IMG/VR virus record: IMGVR_UViG_3300007162_000030
Span: 1 to 20,797 of that record
Direction: 5' to 3' (one strand)
Origin: a virus
Length of the DNA: 20,797 nt
Shown here: one piece after another, positions 1 to 6,194 of the stretch
Layout of the letters: each line of letters opens with the position of its first letter
Position numbering within the stretch: position 1 is the first letter of the stretch
Notes under the pieces: generated by a model
The model's database searches: none
The model's input: only the letters and a program-made list of their open reading frames with translations
Told to the model about the DNA's origin: nothing
Translations under genes and position numbers: made by a program

Positions 1-3000
1 GAAATGTCTAATATTTTATTATTAACAGTGGCAAAATAATTTTTAGACAGTAAAGTTGTAGATGCTCCAGAAACAGCAGAATTAGATGTAATATTAATTC
101 TCCTAGAACTTGGTATGGAGCTTATGGTAAAAGTATCTTGATATACTAAATTATCACTGGAAGAATATAGTGTGATAGAATTATCTACTGGATTTTGAGC
201 ATTAGTTACTGATAAAACAGCCGGAACAAATCCAGTTGTGGTTCCTATCCCAGAAACAACACTCAATAAGTTACCTACAGCATAATTACTTCCACCAGAC
301 ATTATCTCAGCGGAAGTTACAATGCCACCTACATCAACGGCAATTTTAAAGGAGGCTGATTCTCCGCCAGATGTAGTGGTTACACCTACACCATAATAAG
401 TTCCTGCTAGATAGGAAGAACCTGCACTTACAATAGAAACTGAGGTTATTGCAGAAAGCCCATGATCAACATCAGTGTATAATGTATGAGCAGTTCCTGC
501 AAGGTTTGAAATTACCCCCGTGATTCCAATACCAATAGAAAGGTCAGAAGATAATTTATTAAAAGATTCTCGCGTTACTGAATTCTTTTTATCATTTACT
601 ATAACATTTCCTATTAAATTATGCTCGGCAAAGCATTGAGTCTGAATAGGATTTGTATTTGAATTATCTCTTTCTAATTGAGGATATAGATGCTGCAGAG
701 GCTGGGTAAAACTGTAATCAGTAAATGGGGCTATTGTTGGTTTTACTGAGCTATGGACTACTGTTAATTCATACAAACCATCTTGTTTGTCTTGTATATA
801 TTTTTTAACTTCTTTAGATTTATAAATTTGGAAAACATTATTTGTTTTTTTCCTTTTAACATAAGGAAGATCTGAATTCCTTGTAGTGGTGTTATTTGTA
901 AATAATCCAGGATCACTGCTTAGAGAAACAGTAAAAGTTCTAGAAGTTGGAGTACTCGCTACGACATAAACTCCATTATAACCACTAGGAGAAACATTAA
1001 AGATTTCTACTGAATCAGCTACTTTTAGCTTATGTGGGAGTTCAGTGGTAAAAGTTGCAACTGACGCGCCCCAAGTCGCATTACTAATAAACTTGGGATT
1101 TCGTAAATCTGTTTCAGAAGAAAGATCTATGCCACCAAAATAACGATTAAATTCAGTACCAGAAAGACTGGAATTTCCGCTTTCTTGAATTATAAATCCG
1201 TTTACTGGTGGTCTTGCAGATGCTGCTGTATTTTTTGGTATGCAGTATAAGAATTTATAGAGTTTATTTTCTTCTGATCTATTATCTGGAGTTCTGGTGA
1301 TGTATGTTTTTCCGGTTAAATTATAAGAAGCATTTTTTATTAAATCATAAATTTTGTTGTCGGTTGAACTTACATTAATAAACCAGTTATTAGAAGCCGA
1401 ATCCCACTGAATCGGGTGCCCTGGTTCGTTTGGCACTTTATCATATACTTTACTAGAGATAGTTAATGTCCCACCTTTTTTGTTAGGTAAAATTGCAACA
1501 TTGTTCAACGCATTATTGAGTGTTACTGCAAGTTTTACTTGAGTAGAAGTAAGAGAAATATCTATTGTCGAATTAATAATATAATAAATAGATCCTTCAA
1601 TAACCCCATCTGGAAGATACGCATTATTTGAAATCACTCTTACCTTTTCACCTGCCTCAAAAGTGTGAGCAGAAGTTAAAGTAAAAATTCCATTTAAAAT
1701 AGAGTTTTCGGTGTCATTATTTTGGCGTTGAACGACAAAAGACTTTTCGTAAGAGGAATTTGTTCCGGGGACTACTACTTTAGAAGAAGTTGTGCTTGGA
1801 TAATCAATAAATATTTTTTCGTCAAGTTTCGCACCAATTTTGTAACCGTCTTTAAAATGTTTTGGTGGCGAGTCTAGACTGGTTGCATTATGAAAATATA
1901 ATCTTGTTGTAGTGGCGGCCCCAGAAGATGCAGTCGTAGTTACACCAACGTTAATTCTTGGAAATTCTACACTTATCGTATCTTCTAATGTCTCTTGTGG
2001 TGGGATTACACCAACAATAAATCCATAATTATCCTGCCTAAATGCAGAATTTTTAAACCCGGATGATACAAAAGATTTTGCTCCAAAATTTGAATTAGAG
2101 CTAGACAGGGAACAATCTGATCCACTCTCTGTAATGATTTGAGCGGCATAGCCAATAGAAAAGACAGATACTAATTGAGCAAACGCCTCATTTGATAGTT
2201 TAATATGATAATTTTGATATGCTGGCTTATATTTTGCTTTAGTATTTTTGTATAGATTTGCAACAACAGTTGAATCAACATATGTACCAGAGGTTTCATT
2301 ATATAATACAAATGCCTCATTATCTTTCTGTAAACTAATTCCGGTAAAATCAGCAGCAACGAAGCTCCTAAATCCTTCTACTTTACTACCGTCTGCATGA
2401 ATACCGCAAAGACCATAAGAAGATTTTAATGAAACTTTATTGACATAAGGTGATGAAGAAGCTGTCGTATCAGAAATAATACTTAGACTTGCCCCAAAAA
2501 TAAACGGCAACGCAACTAAAGGTTTATTTGGGGTTTTATATTGTACTTCATTATCTGACAATATAGCAGATACGATAAATTGTCCATCATATCCATCTTG
2601 ATTAACGCCACTTACTTGAATGGCGGTATCTACTGAAATACCTTCGGCTGGACTGTCTAATGTGGCAGTAATAACTTCAGTTGGAGTAACCCCATTTCCA
2701 GATCTTATACTGGTAATGCCAATCTGCTCTCCTCTTGGCCCAACTATTCTATATTCATCAATAACTGGCTGTATATCTACAGAAACTCCCCCAACATAGC
2801 TAACCGAATCGATTTCTTTTCCAGAACTTTCACCGTAAACAAGAGATACTTTTTCGTAATACTGCTGTAAATCAGTTCTAGTAGTGGTCAGATTAAGAAA
2901 GGTATCATCAATTTTTACGGGGTTAACCCCATCAGCATACTCAAATGCGGTCAATTTATGGTGAGAAAAATTAGGAGTAAATTTTTCAGTATTGTAATTT

Positions 3001-3578
3001 TTATAGCAAAATCCGTTAGGATCAGCGTCCCCGACTGTAAACCCGTAGAGAAAAGCCGCACCAGTTACCCTAAAGATAGCGGATCTTTCTATATTTTCGT
3101 TTCTTGGATCTGGGACGTATAGGGGTCGTATTGTGGTTTTTCTTAAATCACTTGCAACAATTGAAGTTCCTCTAGGGATAATTAGACCGCCATAAGCAGA
3201 ATTAAGTAAAAATAACTTATTTGCTGGATCTGTAATGTCTAAAACAGTAGTTAAATCAAACTGACTTAGAGTTGTAGTGCTGCCGTTTCTTAAATATGCT
3301 GTGCCGTTATCCTGAATCGCAAGTCCCGGCCTATTGTCTACAAAGTGCTCTCCAGAATAAAGGACAATAGTACAGAAATTAAATCTATCATTTTCTAGGC
3401 CGATCTGATAGGAATATCTGGCCGCCTCTAATGCCGCCCTGTTTAGGGTCTTAAAAGGAGTAAATGGAGTTGATCCATCATTTGTAATAGAGTCTGACGC
3501 ATCCAGGTTTTCTGGATTAACGTGTAAAATTTTTCCTCTTGAAGACTTAAGAAAATTCTCTAACCGACTTAGGGACAT
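1..3578 (-). CDS. Very large virion structural / fibre-like protein (C-terminus beyond window)
   Basis: The frame is open from an ATG at 3578 to the left edge, giving at least 1192 residues with no stop seen. The N-terminus (MSLSRLENFLK, then an HVNPENLDASDSI-like stretch and a GEHFVDNRPG motif near residues 70-80) matches, from memory, the large structural proteins of T4-like cyanophages. Residues ~60-160 read like a beta-helix start (VLYSGEH, LIIPRGTSIVASDLRKTTI). The rest is beta-rich, Ser/Thr/Asn/Gly-rich and low in Cys, as expected for an elongated virion protein. Near residues 1040-1110 there are two G-x-x-Y turns (SAGSSYLAG, SGGSNYAVG) of the kind also seen in gp5 of this window. It is the last gene of the leftward unit in view. 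The only strong Shine-Dalgarno-like sequence (AAGGAAA, 3596-3602) lies too far from this ATG. A role in tail fibre or baseplate periphery is inferred. Confidence 0.8.
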   Translation of the reverse strand, partial: MSLSRLENFLKSSRGKILHVNPENLDASDSITNDGSTPFTPFKTLNRAALEAARYSYQIGLENDRFNFCTIVLYSGEHFVDNRPGLAIQDNGTAYLRNGSTTTLSQFDLTTVLDITDPANKLFLLNSAYGGLIIPRGTSIVASDLRKTTIRPLYVPDPRNENIERSAIFRVTGAAFLYGFTVGDADPNGFCYKNYNTEKFTPNFSHHKLTAFEYADGVNPVKIDDTFLNLTTTRTDLQQYYEKVSLVYGESSGKEIDSVSYVGGVSVDIQPVIDEYRIVGPRGEQIGITSIRSGNGVTPTEVITATLDSPAEGISVDTAIQVSGVNQDGYDGQFIVSAILSDNEVQYKTPNKPLVALPFIFGASLSIISDTTASSSPYVNKVSLKSSYGLCGIHADGSKVEGFRSFVAADFTGISLQKDNEAFVLYNETSGTYVDSTVVANLYKNTKAKYKPAYQNYHIKLSNEAFAQLVSVFSIGYAAQIITESGSDCSLSSSNSNFGAKSFVSSGFKNSAFRQDNYGFIVGVIPPQETLEDTISVEFPRINVGVTTTASSGAATTTRLYFHNATSLDSPPKHFKDGYKIGAKLDEKIFIDYPSTTSSKVVVPGTNSSYEKSFVVQRQNNDTENSILNGIFTLTSAHTFEAGEKVRVISNNAYLPDGVIEGSIYYIINSTIDISLTSTQVKLAVTLNNALNNVAILPNKKGGTLTISSKVYDKVPNEPGHPIQWDSASNNWFINVSSTDNKIYDLIKNASYNLTGKTYITRTPDNRSEENKLYKFLYCIPKNTAASARPPVNGFIIQESGNSSLSGTEFNRYFGGIDLSSETDLRNPKFISNATWGASVATFTTELPHKLKVADSVEIFNVSPSGYNGVYVVASTPTSRTFTVSLSSDPGLFTNNTTTRNSDLPYVKRKKTNNVFQIYKSKEVKKYIQDKQDGLYELTVVHSSVKPTIAPFTDYSFTQPLQHLYPQLERDNSNTNPIQTQCFAEHNLIGNVIVNDKKNSVTRESFNKLSSDLSIGIGITGVISNLAGTAHTLYTDVDHGLSAITSVSIVSAGSSYLAGTYYGVGVTTTSGGESASFKIAVDVGGIVTSAEIMSGGSNYAVGNLLSVVSGIGTTTGFVPAVLSVTNAQNPVDNSITLYSSSDNLVYQDTFTISSIPSSRRINITSNSAVSGASTTLLSKNYFATVNNKILDI

Positions 3579-3606
3579 TATTATACTTAAACATATTTCC
3601 TTATGT

Positions 3607-3614
3607 TTATTTAG
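3607..3614 (-). promoter_or_regulatory. Late-promoter-like box CTAAATAA before the large structural gene
   Basis: The minus strand reads CTAAATAA. It shares the TAAATA core of the T4 late promoter (TATAAATA) and overlaps the stop codon of the upstream 95-aa gene. It sits about 30 nt before the ATG at 3578. The same octamer occurs before gp26. This is a motif match only. Confidence 0.35.
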
Positions 3615-3898
3615 GCGGCATAATCGGTTGGAAGTTCTTCTGGATTTTCTATTTCTAGCTCAAACAGAAGCGGATGCATCATTTCTGCGATTAAATAATC
3701 TGATTTTTTAAAGATGTCCTCGGATTTTAACCTTTTATTAGAGTCTGCTTCTTTTATTATAGTCAGGTCATTTTTTTGATTTTCTTCCACTATATCGAAT
3801 TCATAAGGAATGCCTTCAATATAATAAACTTTGGCCAAAGATGGTGTTTCTTTAGGGGCGATGTACCATCGATAATTACTTGATAACTTATAGCCCAT
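3611..3898 (-). CDS. Small hypothetical protein (95 aa)
   Basis: I do not recognise this 95-residue protein. It starts with MGYKLSSNYRWYIAPKE, has a beta-like first half (KVYYIEGIPYEFDIV) and an acidic C-terminal half rich in Glu, with an amphipathic stretch (DYLIAEMMHPLLFELEIE). No signal peptide, membrane segment or Cys is present, so it looks like a small soluble phage protein. The ATG at 3898 has a usable ribosome-binding site (AGGGTGG, about 5 nt away) and a late-promoter-like AATAAATA about 22 nt upstream, so it may start its own transcript. It lies between the small genes after the fibre cluster and the very large structural gene. Function unknown. Confidence 0.75.
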   Translation of the reverse strand: MGYKLSSNYRWYIAPKETPSLAKVYYIEGIPYEFDIVEENQKNDLTIIKEADSNKRLKSEDIFKKSDYLIAEMMHPLLFELEIENPEELPTDYAA

Positions 3899-3914
3899 AG
3901 AGCCACCCTACGTT

Positions 3915-4079
3915 TTAATTATTTATTTCTTCATTGTAATTTGCCGGGTTTAACCGGCAATATTCATTGAAGATGATTTTCATCTCTTTATTTGTTAAAT
4001 TACAAGATGTTGCCGCATCAGGAAGATTTCTTCTGGCATAGAACAAATCTTCCATCGCTTTTCTGGTTTCAGGACGCAT
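3915..4079 (-). CDS. Small hypothetical protein (54 aa), possible helix-turn-helix
   Basis: This frame runs from ATG at 4079 to TAA at 3915 and encodes 54 residues starting MRPETRKAMEDLFYARRNLPD. It overlaps the end of the preceding gene by 11 nt, in the +1 frame, which suggests coupled translation. The order of a charged helix (ETRKAMEDLFYARRN), a short turn with DAATSCNLT, and a second helix (NKEMKIIFNEYCR) is compatible with a small helix-turn-helix fold. I recall similar short proteins in T4-like cyanophages, always without a function. A strong GC-rich hairpin is embedded near its 3' end (3941-3960). A DNA-binding role is inference only. Confidence 0.6.
   Translation of the reverse strand: MRPETRKAMEDLFYARRNLPDAATSCNLTNKEMKIIFNEYCRLNPANYNEEINN
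3920..3927 (-). promoter_or_regulatory. Late-promoter-like box AATAAATA
   Basis: AATAAATA on the minus strand matches the NATAAATA form of T4-type late promoters. It lies within the last codons of the 54-aa gene and 22 nt before the ATG at 3898, which has its own AGGGTGG ribosome-binding site. The spacing is suitable for a short leader. No transcription data can be seen. Confidence 0.4.
3941..3960 (-). other. GC-rich hairpin inside the 54-aa gene
   Basis: A perfect 7-bp inverted repeat (TTGCCGG and CCGGCAA) is separated by a 6-nt loop. It stands out in very AT-rich surroundings. No U-run follows on either strand, so it is not a classical intrinsic terminator. It could be an RNA processing or stability element, or chance. 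Confidence 0.35.
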
Positions 4080-4257
4080 TTTTTTCTATTATGTTCCAGA
4101 TTGTATAAATTGTATGATAATATTCGGGGTAAGGCATTTCTACTGAATCTTCGGGAAGAATTTCATTGATTACTTCCGCTATTGCGTCAAACTTATCAAG
4201 ATTTGTTTTTTGTTGGTAAGATTCAAGAATTTGTTGTTTGTTAATAAAGCCTCGCAT
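4069..4257 (-). CDS. Small hypothetical protein (62 aa; 66 aa from an upstream ATG)
   Basis: This is an unrecognised small, acidic, mostly helical soluble protein. It begins MRGFINKQQILESYQQKTN from the ATG at 4257 and ends with TIWNIIEKNAS. I prefer the ATG at 4257 because GGAG lies 6 nt before it. The ATG at 4269 adds four residues (MENN) and has a weaker AAGG at a spacing of 7. Sequences such as LDKFDAIAEVINEIL form an amphipathic helix. There is no signal peptide or membrane segment. It is followed, with an 11-nt overlap, by the 54-aa gene, so the two are probably co-translated. No function can be assigned. Confidence 0.65.
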   Translation of the reverse strand: MRGFINKQQILESYQQKTNLDKFDAIAEVINEILPEDSVEMPYPEYYHTIYTIWNIIEKNAS

Positions 4258-4298
4258 GTTATTCTCCATTTGTTGGCCTTATTATATTACCCCATAAT

Positions 4299-4336
4299 CC
4301 ATTAAAAATCTTTATTAATGGACAGTTTATAAACTG
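4299..4336 (-). other. Inverted repeat and 14-bp palindrome in the 4270-4326 gap
   Basis: Two adjacent symmetric elements fill the short gap between small genes. The first is a 7-bp inverted repeat (CCATTAA and TTAATGG, 9-nt loop, 4299-4321). The second is a perfect 14-bp palindrome CAGTTTATAAACTG (4323-4336), which contains the TAA stop of the 56-aa gene. Neither is followed by a clear U-run. A weak transcript-end or RNA-processing site is possible. Confidence 0.3.
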
Positions 4337-4497
4337 GCTACCTCTCCTTTCAGCTCTGCTAATTTTGCAGTTGCTATACATTCAACGACTGTCCAGTAAG
4401 CCTCTCCGCTGACTGGAAAATATTCCCGTGTAAAATATTCGGCCATATCTTCTTGTAATTTAAACAAGTCGTCATGTGTTTCTCTTGTCATATTCAT
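4327..4497 (-). CDS. Small hypothetical protein (56 aa)
   Basis: This short frame runs from ATG at 4497 to TAA at 4327 and encodes 56 residues (MNMTRETHDDLFKLQEDMAE, then YFTREYFPVSGEAYW, ending AELKGEVASL). Its ATG overlaps the stop of the preceding 86-aa gene as ATGA, the coupling pattern used throughout this operon, which supports it as a real gene despite its size. GTAGGT about 9 nt upstream can serve as a ribosome-binding site. It is acidic and probably helical, with aromatic residues in the middle. It has no signal peptide or membrane segment, and I do not recognise it. Confidence 0.6.
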   Translation of the reverse strand: MNMTRETHDDLFKLQEDMAEYFTREYFPVSGEAYWTVVECIATAKLAELKGEVASL

Positions 4498-4754
4498 GGT
4501 GTCATACCTACAAATTGTTTAATTGCGTTAATCTCAGTAAGAATGTTTACTCCCTGGACGGTTAAATTTCCAGTAGTTATTTCTACATTTCCATCAAAAG
4601 TTGCCTTTTTTTCTACATCAAGAGTCCCAGAAAGATCTAAATCTATAGAACCATCTTCATTAATGGTAAATGGGTCATTATTTTGTGGAATTTCTTGTTG
4701 GGGAAATTCATAAAATTGAAACTCTAAAAAAGTTGATCCGGTTCCTACAGTCAT
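4494..4754 (-). CDS. Small fibre-like structural protein (86 aa)
   Basis: This 86-residue protein begins MTVGTGSTFLEFQFYEFP. Its second half has a beta-strand repeat look (GSIDLDLSGTLDVE, then FDGNVEITTGNLTVQGVNI), in which alternating hydrophobics and Gly/Asn turns resemble short triple-stranded fibre segments. It ends with a short helix (ILTEINAIKQFVGMTP), a plausible trimerisation or attachment end. The ATG is one base after the stop of the 263-aa fibre gene (TAA-C-ATG), so the two are likely translated together and may be parts of one appendage. The start of the 56-aa gene overlaps its stop. The fibre assignment rests on sequence texture and position only. Confidence 0.65.
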   Translation of the reverse strand: MTVGTGSTFLEFQFYEFPQQEIPQNNDPFTINEDGSIDLDLSGTLDVEKKATFDGNVEITTGNLTVQGVNILTEINAIKQFVGMTP

Positions 4755-4755
4755 G

Positions 4756-5547
4756 TTATGAATTAATAGTGTATTCAGAATTATTGCCAGGATAATCAGA
4801 AGGAGAATTTCCTTCGTATTCTGGAATTAAGATATCTCCATCATTTCTCATTGCAAATACATGATAAAAGCAATTAATTGGAATAATACTTTTTGATTGC
4901 AACGTAATTTTTTTATTGGTTATGGTCTTGACCATAATATCTTGATGCGCCCCTATTGGGGTTATGCTGACCGTAATTGAATCAACATCTACAAAATCTT
5001 TCCAATAATCGGGAAGGGTTATTTCATTGGTGTTTTTTAACTTCCCTCTTATGTAGACATCATTTGAGGGGCCTTCTAAACAAGTGTGCCTCAGGCGCCA
5101 ACCTTCTTTAGATGGATGTGGGATGTCAAAGTTTTTCTTATTTGAAAGTCGATGTGCGCCGCAAAATGCAGTAACATCTCCCTGAGACTGAACGCCTAGA
5201 CCAGCTCTTACAAACCCACCAGCATTAATATCTATTGCAACATCAAGAAAATCATTAACAACCGCATTCCCCTTTACATGAAGAGAATAAGGAGAATGAT
5301 TCCAAGCACCACATGCAACCAATACACCAGGATAAACTGCTGGGGGCGTATCAATATTATTATCTGGACCAACCATCAAGGTAGCAGTCTGTAATGGCCA
5401 AAGACTGGGAGAGCCAATGACAGCTGGACCCTCAATAGATGCGGCTCCCCTCACTTTTGCTGGGCCAACCCTAAATGGAACAACAGGAAACCCTGCCCCA
5501 ACAACTAATTGATGAGATATTGATATATCGTCAAATTGAAATGCCAT
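4756..5547 (-). CDS. Tail fibre / spike-associated structural protein with conserved fibre C-terminal domain
   Basis: This 263-aa protein has two parts. Residues ~15-65 (GPAKVRGAASIEGPAVIGS) and ~85-125 are beta-rich with Gly/Ala turns. Residues 138-169 carry the block KNFDIPHPSKEGWRLRH followed by TCLEGPSNDVYIRGKL, then ITLPDYW and a beta domain (SITVSITPIG, CFYHVFAMR). I recognise this block and the following domain from the C-termini of many marine T4-like phage fibre and structural proteins. No peptidase S74 catalytic motif is seen, so self-cleavage is not claimed. It starts 5 nt after the needle-like gene and is followed within 1 nt by the 86-aa fibre-like gene, which places it with the spike or short fibres. 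Its exact position in the particle is unknown. Confidence 0.75.
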   Translation of the reverse strand: MAFQFDDISISHQLVVGAGFPVVPFRVGPAKVRGAASIEGPAVIGSPSLWPLQTATLMVGPDNNIDTPPAVYPGVLVACGAWNHSPYSLHVKGNAVVNDFLDVAIDINAGGFVRAGLGVQSQGDVTAFCGAHRLSNKKNFDIPHPSKEGWRLRHTCLEGPSNDVYIRGKLKNTNEITLPDYWKDFVDVDSITVSITPIGAHQDIMVKTITNKKITLQSKSIIPINCFYHVFAMRNDGDILIPEYEGNSPSDYPGNNSEYTINS

Positions 5548-5552
5548 AGTTT

Positions 5553-6194
5553 TTAAGGGATATAAGCTGATTTAAAATTAAATTCAAAAGTAGATTCAAG
5601 TGGAATAGCCGTTTTGCTGTTCTGGGTCTTTGATGCCGCAGTAAGACCATTAATAAAATTGCTTGTAAGATTCATGGCAACGTTGGAAACAAGATTCATT
5701 GTGTATGGGGTAAAAATTTTAACTCCAACCGTTGCGTTAACATCAAAACTACCAGTCTTAACATTTACACTTTGATTTGAGTCAAGATTAATTGTTCCCT
5801 TTGTGTTGTCGGGACCAGTAGCCCGAATATCTATATCAAGAGCAGATAACCTGATTCTACCATTGGGGGCTCGTATTACAATATCACCGTTTTCAGAAAG
5901 AAGAAAAAACCCAATATCTTTTTGTGGAGTTTCAGTACCACAAAGAATTTCATAAGAACCCGGACATCTATTTAGTGTCCACCCTTTACGGTGCCCGTCA
6001 ATATCAAACGTCATATAGTGCCTTGAATCATAGGCACCCAAATAAACACCAGACGTAACAGAAGTATTTAAATTATCGCTCTCCATATGAAGGCGACCAA
6101 ATTGTATAAGCCCATCTTTATTTCCATAGGAAATTGTTTCCGGGTTTGTTTTTTGTCCACCCGCCAAAGAAAAATTTAAATTAGTTAAATTCAT
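5553..6194 (-). CDS. Beta-helix needle-like baseplate spike protein
   Basis: This 213-aa protein has a central region (residues ~95-180) of short alternating strands with regular turns: GDIVIRAPNGRIRLSALDID, GTINLDSNQSVNVKTGSFDV, NATVGVKI. This resembles the triple-stranded beta-helix that forms the membrane-piercing needle at the C-terminus of T4 gp5. The N-terminal half contains a globular beta section (YMTFDIDGHRKGWTLNR). Its start overlaps the gp5 gene by 14 nt, so it is translated right after gp5. The simplest reading is that the needle of the spike is a separate polypeptide in this phage. Similarity to gp5 is by pattern, not by identity I can measure. An alternative is a second spike-tip or fibre adaptor. 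Confidence 0.65.
   Translation of the reverse strand: MNLTNLNFSLAGGQKTNPETISYGNKDGLIQFGRLHMESDNLNTSVTSGVYLGAYDSRHYMTFDIDGHRKGWTLNRCPGSYEILCGTETPQKDIGFFLLSENGDIVIRAPNGRIRLSALDIDIRATGPDNTKGTINLDSNQSVNVKTGSFDVNATVGVKIFTPYTMNLVSNVAMNLTSNFINGLTAASKTQNSKTAIPLESTFEFNFKSAYIP

Noticed and set aside
4078-4084. A-AAA-AAT slippery heptamer near the end of the 62-aa gene
   Set aside because: The -1 frame leads only to an unrelated extension of fewer than 35 codons, while the next gene is in the +1 frame and has its own ATG. No downstream stem is evident.
4299-4321. Inverted repeat considered as an intrinsic terminator
   Set aside because: The stem is AT-rich with a 9-nt loop and no U-run follows on the minus strand; listed only as a structural element.
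4756-5547. Peptidase S74 self-cleaving chaperone in the fibre protein
   Set aside because: The conserved WRLRH...CLEGP block is present but I cannot identify the Ser/Lys catalytic pattern of S74 domains.
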